64,000 bases of DNA from Mangrovicoccus algicola (GTDB lineage Bacteria > Pseudomonadota > Alphaproteobacteria > Rhodobacterales > Rhodobacteraceae): contig NZ_JACVXA010000019.1 in NCBI RefSeq assembly GCF_014903745.1, positions 16,447 to 80,446 on the forward strand. The letters are read 5' to 3'. Every line of letters starts with the position of its first letter. The first letter of the stretch is position 1. The notes under the pieces are model-generated. The model searched no databases and was not told where the DNA came from. It worked only from the letters and a program-made list of their open reading frames with translations. Positions 50,956 through 60,426 of this stretch are shown piece after piece. A program made the translations under genes and the position numbers.

Positions 50956-51435
50956 ATGCCCGTGCCCTCCCTGTTCCCAGCCGCCGCGCCGCGGCCGCGC
51001 CGTCTCTGCGCGCTGCTGGTCCTCGCGGCGCTGCCCGCCCTGCCCGCCTTCGCGCAGAGCCCGAGCCAGGGCGCGCTGGCGGCGCTGGAGCGGCTGGGGA
51101 TCGAGGCGGCCGAGCTGAAACATGCCGACCGCTATGACGAGACCTTCCGCGGCCGCGCCCCGAGCGGCGCCATGGTCGAGGTGGAGATCGAGGCGGATGG
51201 CCGCGTCTCGGAGATGGAGACCGCCGGGCATGAGGGGTTCCCGCTGTCGGATGCCGCGCCGCTGCTGCCGCAGGCGGTCATGGACGACGCGACCCTGCCC
51301 GATGACCTGCGCATCGAGAAGCTGGAGCTGGACCATGACCGGATCGAGATCGACGGCTGGTCGGGATCGCCGCGCCGCGAGGTGGAGGCCGAGTTCGGCC
51401 ATGACGGGCGGCTGATCTCCTTCGAGCGGGACTGA
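50956..51435 (+). CDS. small exported protein, PepSY-like
   Basis: 159 residues with AAGGAG before the ATG at 50956. The signal peptide (RRLCALLVLAALPALPAFA) ends near AQSPSQG. The mature part, about 125 residues, is acidic, with a repeated pattern (FRGRAPSGAMVEVEIEADGRVSEME and later REVEAEFGHDGRLISFE) that resembles PepSY-like periplasmic domains. Role unknown; such proteins bind peptides or metals or inhibit proteases. No clear functional link to neighbours. Confidence 0.65.
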   Translation: MPVPSLFPAAAPRPRRLCALLVLAALPALPAFAQSPSQGALAALERLGIEAAELKHADRYDETFRGRAPSGAMVEVEIEADGRVSEMETAGHEGFPLSDAAPLLPQAVMDDATLPDDLRIEKLELDHDRIEIDGWSGSPRREVEAEFGHDGRLISFERD

Positions 51436-51470
51436 GCCCGGCGGCCTGCGGGTAGGCCGGGGAAGGAGAG

Positions 51471-51492
51471 GCCCCGGCTCTGCGGCCGGGGC
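51471..51492. terminator. hairpin between convergent genes
   Basis: Perfect 8-bp repeat GCCCCGGC / GCCGGGGC with a TCTGCG loop in the 153-base gap between the small exported protein and the aldolase gene. No T-run. The rest of the gap shows nothing else I can support. Confidence 0.45.
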
Positions 51493-51588
51493 GCGTGGCG
51501 CGGGCGGAGAGGGGGCGCGCCCCGCCGCAGGCGCCGGTCGGCATGAGGAGGGCGCGGACAGGCCGCCCGCACCCCGCCCGAGGCGTGA

Positions 51589-52641
51589 TCAGGCCGGGAC
51601 CGGGACGGTATAGCCCTTGGCCATCTCGGCCAGCGACTTCACCTTGATCTTGTCGGCATGCCCGGCCGTGCCGAAGGCCTCGTAGCGGGCGATGCAGATC
51701 TTCTCCATCTCGGCGCGGGCGGGGCCCATGTACTTGCGCGGGTCGAATTCCTCGGGATGCTCGGCGAAGACCTTGCGGATCGCCGCCGTCGCCGCCATGC
51801 GGTTGTCGGTGTCGATGTTGATCTTGCGCACGCCGTGCTTGATGCCGCGCTGGATCTCCTCGACGGGCACGCCCCAGGTCGGCTTGATCTCGCCGCCGAA
51901 GGTGTTGATGATCTCCTGCAGGTCCTCGGGCACCGAGGAGGAGCCGTGCATCACCAGGTGGGTGTTCGGGATGCGCTTGTGGATCGCCTCGATCACGTCC
52001 ATCGCCAGGACTTCGCCATCGGGCTTGCGGGTGAACTTGTAGGCGCCGTGGCTGGTGCCCATCGCGACGGCCAGCGCGTCGACGCCGGTATCCCTGACGA
52101 ACTGCTCGGCCTCGGCCGGATCGGTCAGGAGCTGGTCATGGCTGAGCTTCTCGGTCGCGCCATGGCCGTCCTCCTGGTCGCCCATGCCGGTTTCCAGGCT
52201 GCCCAGAACGCCCAGCTCGCCCTCGACCGAGACGCCGCAGGCATGGGCCATCTGCACGACCGACCGGGTCACGCCCATGTTGTAGGCGTAATCGGCCGGG
52301 GTCTTGCCGTCTTCCTTCAGCGAGCCGTCCATCATGACGGAGGTGAAGCCGTACTGCACCGCGGTGGCGCAGGTCGGCAGGCTGTTGCCGTGGTCGAGAT
52401 GCATGCAGACCGGGATATGCGGATACATGGCAACCAGGCCGTCGATCAGGTGCTTGAGCACGATGTCGCCGGCATAGGAGCGCGCGCCGCGACTGGCCTG
52501 GATGATGACGGGCGCATTGGTCTTGTCCGCGGCCGCCATGACCGCCAGCCCCTGCTCCATGTTGGAGATGTTGAAGGCGGGGATGCCGTAGTCGTTTTCC
52601 GCGGCGTGGTCGAGAAGCTGTCTGAGGGTAATACGGGACAT
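51589..52641 (-). CDS. fba: class II fructose-bisphosphate aldolase
   Basis: Zinc-dependent aldolase of 350 residues that joins or splits fructose 1,6-bisphosphate. Motifs: [25 protein letters not shown] with zinc-ligand histidine, [16 protein letters not shown], and [12 protein letters not shown] with the glycine-rich phosphate site. It resembles the CbbA-type aldolases. AAAGGA lies 8 bases before the ATG at 52641. It follows the bisphosphatase gene by 16 bases, so the two serve gluconeogenesis, or a Calvin cycle if one exists elsewhere. Confidence 0.93.
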   Translation of the reverse strand: MSRITLRQLLDHAAENDYGIPAFNISNMEQGLAVMAAADKTNAPVIIQASRGARSYAGDIVLKHLIDGLVAMYPHIPVCMHLDHGNSLPTCATAVQYGFTSVMMDGSLKEDGKTPADYAYNMGVTRSVVQMAHACGVSVEGELGVLGSLETGMGDQEDGHGATEKLSHDQLLTDPAEAEQFVRDTGVDALAVAMGTSHGAYKFTRKPDGEVLAMDVIEAIHKRIPNTHLVMHGSSSVPEDLQEIINTFGGEIKPTWGVPVEEIQRGIKHGVRKINIDTDNRMAATAAIRKVFAEHPEEFDPRKYMGPARAEMEKICIARYEAFGTAGHADKIKVKSLAEMAKGYTVPVPA

Positions 52642-52657
52642 CGGGACGATCCTTTCG

Positions 52658-53629
52658 CTAGTCGGCGAGATACTTGGCAATGGTGTCGACCTCGTCGGCG
52701 GCGCCGAAGACGAGGGGGGTGTGCTGATGGGGGGCGTCGGGCAGGATATCGAGGATGTCGCGCCGCCCGTCCGTGGCGCGGCCGCCGGCCTGCTCGATCA
52801 GGAAGGCGATCGGCACCGCCTCGTAGCAGAGCCGCAGCCGGCCGTTCTCATAGCCGCTGCGGCGGTCGGCCGGGTAGAGGAAGGCCCCGCCCTGAAGCAG
52901 GATGCGATGCAGCTCTCCCACCGCCGCGGCCAGCCAGCGCATGTTGAAATCCTTGCCGCGGGGACCGGTGCTGCCCGCGCGCAGGTCGGCGGCATAGCGC
53001 TGGAGCCCCGGCACCCAGTGGCGTTCGTTGGAGGCGTTGTAGGCGATGCTTTTCGTGCCCGGCGCCAGCGCCAGGTCGTTGCGGGTCATCACGAAAACCG
53101 CCAGCAGCGGATCCCAGGTCGCGACATGCACCCCCTGCCCCAGGCTGAAGCCGAAATCCAGCGAATGGCCGAAGGAGGCGTAGCCCGCGGCCACCGCCTC
53201 GCGGCCGCGGCGCAGCACTCCCTCCGGCCCGGCGGGGTAGATGGCGAAAAGCAGCCCGAGCGGGGCGCCGATGCCGATGGAACCCGATCCGTCGATCGGG
53301 TCGATGACCACGTCCCAGCGGCCCCCGGGGGTCAGGAGCGCGACCTCCTCGGCCTCTTCGGACAGGACCAGCCGCGCGCCCGCCGCCTTCAGCGCCAGGA
53401 TCAGGTGGTCATGCGCGGCGACGTCCAGCGCCTTCTGCCGGTCGCCGCTGTCATTGACGCCCACGATGGCGGCGGGATCGCCGGGCAGATGCCCCGCGGC
53501 AAGCCGCAGGGCCAGCGGCGGCAGCGCGGCGGCGATCGCGGCCACCACCTCGGCGGGGCCGTCGGACGCGGCCAGGCATTCCTCCAGGGTCGGCGCCGCA
53601 GACGGGACGTCATGGGACAGGACGAGCAT
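52658..53629 (-). CDS. fbp: class I fructose-1,6-bisphosphatase, divergent
   Basis: 323 residues from the ATG at 53629 (GAGG 5 bases upstream; 53653 also possible). Removes the 1-phosphate from fructose 1,6-bisphosphate. The metal-site motif reads [10 protein letters not shown], where most class I enzymes have DPLDGSSNI, yet the C-terminal half ([37 protein letters not shown]) is clearly class [11 protein letters not shown] supplies the usual acidic residues. Cotranscribed with the aldolase and divergent from the hybrid kinase. Confidence 0.9.
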   Translation of the reverse strand: MLVLSHDVPSAAPTLEECLAASDGPAEVVAAIAAALPPLALRLAAGHLPGDPAAIVGVNDSGDRQKALDVAAHDHLILALKAAGARLVLSEEAEEVALLTPGGRWDVVIDPIDGSGSIGIGAPLGLLFAIYPAGPEGVLRRGREAVAAGYASFGHSLDFGFSLGQGVHVATWDPLLAVFVMTRNDLALAPGTKSIAYNASNERHWVPGLQRYAADLRAGSTGPRGKDFNMRWLAAAVGELHRILLQGGAFLYPADRRSGYENGRLRLCYEAVPIAFLIEQAGGRATDGRRDILDILPDAPHQHTPLVFGAADEVDTIAKYLAD

Positions 53630-53833
53630 TGCACCTCGGGGTTCTGCAGGCATTCCGCCCGGTTCTGGGTTACGTGGTAGACATAGTGCAGCGGTTTGAA
53701 AAGATCACACGGCGATACGTCACGCCCCCGAGGGCCATGTTTGCGTTAACCTTTTGTTTGAGGTCCTGCGCCAATCCTGCCCCCGGGCGCCGGGACCTGC
53801 ATGGCGCCGCAATCCCGAGCGGAGCGTCGCCTC

Positions 53834-56800
53834 ATGCCCCCCATCCCGACAGGGGATCATCCGGACCCGTTGCCCCGCGGCGATCAGCCGTGGCGGTGGC
53901 TGGCCGCGGTCTTCCTGTGGGTCGTCGCGCCGGTGCTTCTGCCGGGCGCGGCGACGGGCCAGGCGCCGCCCGCCGCGATCACGGCAGGCTGCATCTCGGT
54001 GACGAACCTGTGCCGCGCGACCGCGGATGGCGGGCATAAGGGGTTCTCGGCCGACCTGGCGCGCCGCATCGGCGAGATGACCGGCCTCGAGATCGACTTC
54101 CTCGACATGCTGCCCAGCCTGCTGATCGGCGCGCAGCTGCGCGGGGAAAGCCAGCTTCTGGCAGGCATCCCCGAGCTGGACTCGCTGGCGGCGACCAATC
54201 TTGCCTCCCGCCCGGTCGCGGCGAACCGCATCCGGCTGTTCACCCTGCAGGAGCGGGTGGCGGCGCTGTCCGGCCGCCCCCTCAGCGGACTGCGGATCGC
54301 CTATATCGAAGGCGGGACCGGGTCGAAATTCCCCGACCTCTTCCTGCATAACGAGGGCGTGGCCACCCGCACGCCGGAGGAGATGATCGCCTTCCTGCTG
54401 GGCGGGCGGGCGGATGTCGCGGTCGTGTCCGAACGCGGCATCTTCTCCAGCGCGCGCGAGATGGGCGTCGATCACCGGGTCGCGATGCTGGGCGCGCCGC
54501 TGGCCGAGGAAAAGCGCGTCGTCTACCTGCATCGCAGCCGCGCGGCCCTGCTGGGACCGGTCAATGACGCCATCGCCGAGATGGAGCGCAGCGGCGAGCT
54601 GGCCGCGCTGCGTCGGCGCTGGCGCATCGACCCGCCCGCCCCGCCGCCGCCGGTGCTGCGGGTCGGCATCAGCCATGCCCCGCCCTATGGCATCATCGAT
54701 CCCGATACCGGCGAGGTCACCGGCTATGCCGCGGAGTTCTTCCGGCAGCTGGCCGCGCGCGCGGGCCTGGCCTATGCCTTCGTGCCGATGAGCCGCCGCG
54801 ACTACCTGGACTTCCCGCGCGGCGGGCAGGCCGACATCCTGCCGATGCAGGTCGTTTCGGCCGACGCGCGCGCGGACATGGATTTCACCCTCCCCACCGA
54901 GGTCATCCATTTCGCCGCCTTCGTGCGTCCCGACGGTCCCCCGCATGCCGAAGCCTCGGATCTGGTCGGCAAGCGGGTCGCGATGCGCGCCGAGACCCGC
55001 GACCTGCTGCCGGAGATCGGCCTGCCGGGGGTGGTGCCGGTGGTGCTGGCGACGGAACGGGCCATGCTGGCCGCGCTGGCGCGGCGCGAGGTGTCGGCGA
55101 TCCTGGGGGCGCCGGGGCTGATCGAGGCTGCGGCCGCGGGGATGACGGCGGGCGGGCGCATCCGGCGGCTGGATACCAGCCTGTTCGAGCTGCGCCACGC
55201 CATCGCGCTGCGGCTGGGGCTCGGGGCGGTGCGCGAACAGCTCAACGCGCAGCTGCCGGGCTATGCGCTGTCCGACGAATTCCGCGACCTGCGCGAAAGC
55301 TATTTCGGCACGCCGCAATTCTGGACGCCGGAACGGCAGCGCCAGGCGATGGCGGCGGCGGCGGGGGGGCTGGTCCTGCTGGTCCTGTTCGGCACGGTCA
55401 CCTTGCTGAGCCTGCGGGCCAAGCGCCTGGCGGAACGGCTGACGCGCCGCACGCTGCTGGTCAGTTCGCGGCTGCAGGCGGTGATGGATTCCGTGCAGGG
55501 CGGCATCGTCGGGCTAGACGGGGGGCGCAACGTGGTGCTGGCCAATCCCGCCGCCCAGGAGCTTCTGGGCGCCGCCCGGCGCGAGGCGCCCTTTCCCTGG
55601 CCCGACGGCGTGGCCTTCCTGGACCGGGAAAGCCTGGCGCCGCTGCCCGAGGGGCGCGATCCGCTGAGCCGGGCGCTGGCGGGCGAACGGCTTCCCGGCG
55701 AGGTCCACCAGATGGCCCGGCGCGGCAGTGCGGGCGGGGGTTTCGTGCGGATTTCCAGCGCGCCGGTCGAAATGGAAGGCAGCGCCCTGCGCACGGTCCT
55801 GAGCATCGACGACATCACCGAGCAGGAACGCAACCGCCAGCAGCTGGAACGCTCCGGCCGTCTCGACGCGCTCGGCCAGCTGACCGGCGGCGTGGCGCAT
55901 GATTTCAACAATCTCCTCGCCGCGATCGAATACGGGATCGAGCTGGCCCGCCAGGAACCCGAAGCCGAGAGCCGCGCGCGCTATCTGCAGGCGGCGCAGG
56001 CCTCCGTGCAGCGCGGCGCCGCGCTGACCAAGCGGCTGCTGGCCTTCGCGCGCCGCCAGCCCGGACTGGCGGCCGCGCGCGAGGTCGAGACGATCCTGTC
56101 CGAATTCGAGCAGCTGGCCCGCCCCCTGATCGAGGGGCATATCTCGCTGCGGCTGAATCAGACCGATCCGGGCCTGTGGGTGTATTGCGACATCGCGCAG
56201 CTGGAAAACGCGCTGCTCAACCTGGTCATCAATGCCCGCGATGCGGTGATGCAATCGGGAAAGGGGGACTGGATCCGGCTGGATGTGCGCGCGGTCAGCG
56301 ACCTGCCGTCCGGTCCGGCCGCAATGCGCGCGCCGCGCAGCGCAACCGCCCCCCGATATGTCGAGATCTCGGTCAGCGACAACGGCCCCGGCATGAGCGA
56401 GGAGGTCAAGCGCCGCGCGCTGGACCCGTTCTTCACCACCAAGGGGACCAATTCCGGGACCGGGCTGGGCCTGTCGATGGTCTATGGGTTCGTGCAGCAA
56501 TCCGGCGGCACGCTGCGGATCTATTCCGAACCGGGACTGGGCACGACGGTCCGCATGTGCCTGCCGCGCGGCAGCGCCACGGGGCGGCGCGAGGAGCCGG
56601 TGCCGCGCCCGCCGCGCCCGGCCGGGGCGGGGGAGCGGATCCTCGTGGTCGAGGACGAGGCGGAGCTGCGGCAGATGACGGCCGGGATGCTGGCCTCGCT
56701 GGGCTATTGCGTGCAGACCGCGGCGGACGGGGCGGAGGCGCTGGCGCGGCTGCGCGGGGATGACGGGTTCGACCTGCTGCTGACCGACATCGTCATGCCG

Positions 56801-56992
56801 GGGCTGGGCGGGTTCGACCTGGCGCGGGAGGCGCGGGATCTCTACCCCGCCCTGCCGGTGGTCTACATGTCGGGCTATACCGGCATTTCCGCCGCCGAGA
56901 TGGGCGCGGTGCGCGCGCCGCTGCTGCAGAAACCCTGCCCCCCCGCGCAGCTGGCCGAGGCGCTGCGGGACGCGCTGTCGGATCGCGGCTGA
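53834..56992 (+). CDS. hybrid histidine kinase with two periplasmic solute-binding domains
   Basis: About 1052 residues. N-terminal membrane helix or signal anchor (WRWLAAVFLWVVAPVLL), then two tandem SBP_bac_3-type domains in the periplasm (roughly residues 45-275 and 280-495), a second membrane helix (about 506-528), a PAS-like segment, dimerisation domain with H689 in GGVAHDFNNLLAAI, ATPase domain (LVINARDAV, DNGPGM, GTGLGLSMVYGF), and receiver with D985. It looks like a BvgS/EvgS-type detector for a small polar ligand such as an amino acid. No partner regulator is adjacent. The start is uncertain (53801 also possible). It reads toward the quinone-oxidase cluster 132 bases downstream. Confidence 0.88.
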   Translation: MPPIPTGDHPDPLPRGDQPWRWLAAVFLWVVAPVLLPGAATGQAPPAAITAGCISVTNLCRATADGGHKGFSADLARRIGEMTGLEIDFLDMLPSLLIGAQLRGESQLLAGIPELDSLAATNLASRPVAANRIRLFTLQERVAALSGRPLSGLRIAYIEGGTGSKFPDLFLHNEGVATRTPEEMIAFLLGGRADVAVVSERGIFSSAREMGVDHRVAMLGAPLAEEKRVVYLHRSRAALLGPVNDAIAEMERSGELAALRRRWRIDPPAPPPPVLRVGISHAPPYGIIDPDTGEVTGYAAEFFRQLAARAGLAYAFVPMSRRDYLDFPRGGQADILPMQVVSADARADMDFTLPTEVIHFAAFVRPDGPPHAEASDLVGKRVAMRAETRDLLPEIGLPGVVPVVLATERAMLAALARREVSAILGAPGLIEAAAAGMTAGGRIRRLDTSLFELRHAIALRLGLGAVREQLNAQLPGYALSDEFRDLRESYFGTPQFWTPERQRQAMAAAAGGLVLLVLFGTVTLLSLRAKRLAERLTRRTLLVSSRLQAVMDSVQGGIVGLDGGRNVVLANPAAQELLGAARREAPFPWPDGVAFLDRESLAPLPEGRDPLSRALAGERLPGEVHQMARRGSAGGGFVRISSAPVEMEGSALRTVLSIDDITEQERNRQQLERSGRLDALGQLTGGVAHDFNNLLAAIEYGIELARQEPEAESRARYLQAAQASVQRGAALTKRLLAFARRQPGLAAAREVETILSEFEQLARPLIEGHISLRLNQTDPGLWVYCDIAQLENALLNLVINARDAVMQSGKGDWIRLDVRAVSDLPSGPAAMRAPRSATAPRYVEISVSDNGPGMSEEVKRRALDPFFTTKGTNSGTGLGLSMVYGFVQQSGGTLRIYSEPGLGTTVRMCLPRGSATGRREEPVPRPPRPAGAGERILVVEDEAELRQMTAGMLASLGYCVQTAADGAEALARLRGDDGFDLLLTDIVMPGLGGFDLAREARDLYPALPVVYMSGYTGISAAEMGAVRAPLLQKPCPPAQLAEALRDALSDRG

Positions 56993-57074
56993 GCCGCGCG
57001 GCACCGAAGGTTTTCGCGCGGCGACAAATTGGCAGGGTCCGCCAGATAGGGATTTTCTTTGTTTTCAACCTGCG

Positions 57075-57103
57075 GCTAGGGTCGCGGCAGTGATTTCCCT
57101 AGC
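57075..57103. promoter_or_regulatory. inverted repeat upstream of the oxidase cluster
   Basis: Perfect 7-bp arms GCTAGGG (57075-57081) and CCCTAGC (57097-57103), 15 bases apart, ending 21 bases before the first start codon of the cluster. An AT-richer stretch at 57050-57068 just upstream could hold the promoter. Candidate operator; no regulator assigned. Confidence 0.4.
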
Positions 57104-57124
57104 GCAAGGCGGCCCGCCGGCAAG

Positions 57125-58639
57125 ATGACCCATTTTCGCAGCACCGCGCCCCGGGGCGCGACCCTTCACCCCGAGACCGGGCTGCTCTCCTATTCTCCCG
57201 AGGCGCTGGCGGCATTGCAGGCGAAACTGTCGGGCGAAGTGACCCAGCCGGGATATCCCGGCTATAACGACGACCGCATGGTCTTCATGCATACCTACCA
57301 GGCCTATCCCCAGCTGATCGTTCATGCGGGCTGCGAAACCGACGTGATCGCGGCGCTGGACTTCGCGCGCGAACAGGGGCTGAAGGTCACGGCGCGTTCG
57401 GGCGGGCATTCGACCGCGGGCTTCTCCTCGGGCGACCAGATCGTCATCGACACGGCCGGGATGGATCATGTCCTGGTCGATCCCGCGGCCCGCACGGCGC
57501 GGGTGGGGGCCGGCACGCAGTTCCGCAAGCTCAACCGCGTGCTGGACCATTACAGGCTGCACGTGCCCGGCGGCGGCTGCGAGACGGTGGCCGTGGCGGG
57601 CTACATGCAGGGCGGCGGCTTCGGCTTCACCTCGCGGCTTTTCGGGATGAATTGCGACAATGTCTTGTCCTTCCGCATGGTCACGCCCGACGGGGAGATC
57701 CGCCATTGCGACGCGGCCGAGAATGCCGACCTCTACTGGGCGGTGCGCGGCGGCACGGGCAACCAGTTCGGCATCCTCACCGAGATCACCTATCGGCTGT
57801 ATCCGCTCGCGGATGTCTGGGCCTTCGGGCTGCGCTTCGCCCTGTCGGATGCGGCGGGGATCGCGACGGCCGCGCGGGTCATGGCGCTGCTGCAGGCGGA
57901 ATATGCCGTCACCGGCCCGGCGAAGATGGGACAGCAGGCGCTTTTGATGTTCCTGCCCACCGAGGCCGAACCCGAGGCCCAGCTGCCGGTGCTTCTGGTG
58001 CGCGGGCTCTATGACGGCACGGAGGCGGAATGCGAGGCCGCGCTCGGCCCGCTCCTGGCCCATGTGACCGACCGCGCGGCGCAGGTCGAGATCTGGCGCG
58101 CCGGGCGCTACCTGGAGGTCAACGAGGCGCTCTTGCAGACCGTGCATCCGCCGGGGCTCGACATGCCCAATGTCTCGATGAACACCAAGCCGCTGGTCGA
58201 CGGGCGGATCATCGCCGCCTCCCATCCGGCCGAGCGCTGGCAGGAGCTGATCGCCCATTTCCTGACCGCACCGGACCTGACCTGCTTCATCGCCGCGGAA
58301 TATTACGGCGGCAGGATCAACGAACCGGCGCCCGGCGCCATGGCCTATTGCCACCGCGATGCCAGCCTGGACCTGTTTTCCTGGGCGTTCTGGACCTTCG
58401 ATGCCACGCAGCAAGCCGCCACCGACTGGCTGGACGGGTTTGCCCGGATTGCCGGGGCGATGGGCAACGGCCACCGCTACCAGAACTATCCGCGCCGCGG
58501 CAATGCGGGGTTCCTGCACGATTATTTCGGCGCCAATGCCGCGCGGCTGGTGGAGGTCAAGCGCCGCCATGATCCGCAGATGCTGCTGGACTACGAACAG
58601 AGCATCCCGCTGGCCCTGCCCGGGGAGGAGAGCGCGTGA
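57125..58639 (+). CDS. FAD-linked oxidase with bicovalent flavin site (BBE-like)
   Basis: 504 residues. PCMH-type FAD-binding domain with RSGGHS, whose H95 is the usual covalent attachment residue, and GGGCETVAVAGYMQGGGFG, whose C152 fits the second, cysteinyl link of bicovalent berberine-bridge and oligosaccharide oxidases. A C-terminal BBE segment (NYPRRGNAGFLHDYFGANAARLVEVKRRHDP) completes the family pattern. There is no signal peptide. It is the first gene of the cluster; its stop overlaps the GTG start of the next gene (GTGA). Substrates of the family range from sugars to alkaloid-like amines. Here a role in tailoring a product or substrate of the LodA-like pair is inferred. Confidence 0.85.
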   Translation: MTHFRSTAPRGATLHPETGLLSYSPEALAALQAKLSGEVTQPGYPGYNDDRMVFMHTYQAYPQLIVHAGCETDVIAALDFAREQGLKVTARSGGHSTAGFSSGDQIVIDTAGMDHVLVDPAARTARVGAGTQFRKLNRVLDHYRLHVPGGGCETVAVAGYMQGGGFGFTSRLFGMNCDNVLSFRMVTPDGEIRHCDAAENADLYWAVRGGTGNQFGILTEITYRLYPLADVWAFGLRFALSDAAGIATAARVMALLQAEYAVTGPAKMGQQALLMFLPTEAEPEAQLPVLLVRGLYDGTEAECEAALGPLLAHVTDRAAQVEIWRAGRYLEVNEALLQTVHPPGLDMPNVSMNTKPLVDGRIIAASHPAERWQELIAHFLTAPDLTCFIAAEYYGGRINEPAPGAMAYCHRDASLDLFSWAFWTFDATQQAATDWLDGFARIAGAMGNGHRYQNYPRRGNAGFLHDYFGANAARLVEVKRRHDPQMLLDYEQSIPLALPGEESA

Positions 58640-60426
58640 CCGCCGAACCCCGCGACGCGGCAGAGGAGGCGGGGGGCCGGGTCATCGGGCTGTTTCTTGA
58701 TCCGCCCATGGCCATCGCCCGCGTCGGCGCCTCGCCCGAGCCGCTGGAGGCCTATCGCTGGGCGCTGGACGAGAACCCGCATCGCGGGGTGCAGACGCGC
58801 GTGGTCCCCGCCCCGACCCTGGTGGCAGAACCCGTCGATGTCCTGGGCCAGGGCCCGATGCGCCTGCGGGTGGAGACGCCCGGACACGTCACCTTCAAGG
58901 ATGCCGAGGGCCGGGTGAAGCCGGTCGCGCCCTTCTTCGAACTTTGGGCGCGGGTGCAGCGGCCATCGGGCAGGATCGAGCCGCAGCCGGTCACCGCCGC
59001 CTTCCTGGCCCGCCATGGCAGCGGCCTTGACGCGCTGCAATTCACCGTGGTCGCCGCCAACCGCAAGGCGCAGGCCCGCACCAAGCGCGCCGCCGATGCC
59101 GCCATTGCCCGCATCGTGTTCCGCGCCGACGACTATGCGCGCCACATGCTGGAGGCGGTCAGCCCCCATACCGAGGGCGAGGTGCCGCTGGTGCGTCCCG
59201 ACGCGCCCCTGCCGCTGGGCCATGTGCAGACCTTCGCCCCGGCCCCCGGCACGCCCTCCCCCGCCACCCGGCTCGACCAGGTGCGGCTGCGCTTCACCCC
59301 CGGCAAGGGCGACAGTTTCGGCCCGCCGGAGGCCTCGCAGGCCGTGGCCTCGCCGCTGGCGCCGGGCGATTTCGTGCCGCATGTCACCGAATACGGCCGC
59401 ATCCACCAGATGACCCGGCCCGAGAACCGCATCCTGTCCAGCGACTCGCCCTGGCTGGGCTATAGTTTCGGCGCCGATGACAGCCCCAAATGGCCGACCC
59501 CGATGGACAGCTATGACGGCGCCCGGATCGATCCGGGCCATAGCTGGGGACTGATCGACGACACCTGCGACCTGGTGATCGAGGCGCGGGTGGCGATTGC
59601 CGGGCAGCTTCTGACCGCGCAGGCCCGCGCCTTTGCCGGGCCGCCCGATTTCGCCCCCGACCGCCGCCCGATGTATTCGATCCGCGACGAGCTGGAGGAT
59701 CGCGAACTGCCCCCCGCGCCGCTGGATCCCGACACAACCCCTGCCGAGATCCTCGACCTCTTCCGCCGCATCTTCGAGACCGCCAGCCTCGTCAATCTCG
59801 ACCAGCGGCGGCACTGGGCGCTGTCGGGCAATGCCTGGATGCACGGGGCGCGCAACAAGGACGACCCGCAATGGGACGAGGGGCTGGCCCCGCGGCTCGG
59901 CCCCGCCTCGATGCGGCGCGAGGATGCCCCCTATGCCGACCTGACCCCGGATTACACGCCGGGCCAGGGCGCCACGCTGGCGCCGCGCTCCAACGGGTCG
60001 GAACGGCTGCCCTATACGACCGTGGTGCAGCAGGTGCATGCCCGCATGGCCGACAGCCCGGTGCTGGCCGCCTTCCTGTCGCGCCGTCCCGACCGGGTGC
60101 GCGACCTGGTGCGCCCGCCCTTCGGCTGGGTCGCCGAACTGCCCGCCCATCCCGGCCTGACCCCGCCCGCCGCGGTGCCGGTGGGCCGCCACCATGCCGC
60201 GGGACACGAGCCCGCCCCGCGCGGCCCGCTGCGGTTCCGCGATCCGCGCACGCTGGCCGACACCTCCTATGACATGCGGATGCCGCCCTTCATGCGTCAT
60301 TCCATGGGGGTGCCCCTGTCGGTGACGCGGCGCCAATACGACCTGCTGATGGCCTATCTCGACAAGCTCGAAAGCGACCCGGCCTGGCGCGCGCAGGCCG
60401 CGGGCCTGCCGGAGGAGGATGCATGA
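58636..60426 (+). CDS. LodA/GoxA-like N-terminal part, split subunit
   Basis: 596 residues, GTG start overlapping the previous stop. Compared from memory with L-lysine epsilon-oxidase (LodA), matching blocks occur in order: DPPMAIARVGASP (24-34 region) like HPSIGVARLGN; TFKDAEGRVKPVAPFF (86-101); WGLIDDTCDLVIEARV (around C311) and FAGPPDFAPD, like ISDGSV...GSPDFAPE; and near the end PLSVTRRQYDLLMAYLDKL (Q567), like LTLTETQYHLLKQW. The protein stops there, exactly before the LodA segment that carries the cysteine-tryptophan quinone. That segment opens the next gene, so I read the two as a split oxidase. No signal peptide. Confidence 0.7.
   Translation: MTAEPRDAAEEAGGRVIGLFLDPPMAIARVGASPEPLEAYRWALDENPHRGVQTRVVPAPTLVAEPVDVLGQGPMRLRVETPGHVTFKDAEGRVKPVAPFFELWARVQRPSGRIEPQPVTAAFLARHGSGLDALQFTVVAANRKAQARTKRAADAAIARIVFRADDYARHMLEAVSPHTEGEVPLVRPDAPLPLGHVQTFAPAPGTPSPATRLDQVRLRFTPGKGDSFGPPEASQAVASPLAPGDFVPHVTEYGRIHQMTRPENRILSSDSPWLGYSFGADDSPKWPTPMDSYDGARIDPGHSWGLIDDTCDLVIEARVAIAGQLLTAQARAFAGPPDFAPDRRPMYSIRDELEDRELPPAPLDPDTTPAEILDLFRRIFETASLVNLDQRRHWALSGNAWMHGARNKDDPQWDEGLAPRLGPASMRREDAPYADLTPDYTPGQGATLAPRSNGSERLPYTTVVQQVHARMADSPVLAAFLSRRPDRVRDLVRPPFGWVAELPAHPGLTPPAAVPVGRHHAAGHEPAPRGPLRFRDPRTLADTSYDMRMPPFMRHSMGVPLSVTRRQYDLLMAYLDKLESDPAWRAQAAGLPEEDA

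Noticed and set aside
52642..52657. Possible frameshift or pseudogene between fbp and fba
   Set aside because: Both genes are full length with their own ribosome sites; the gap is simply short.
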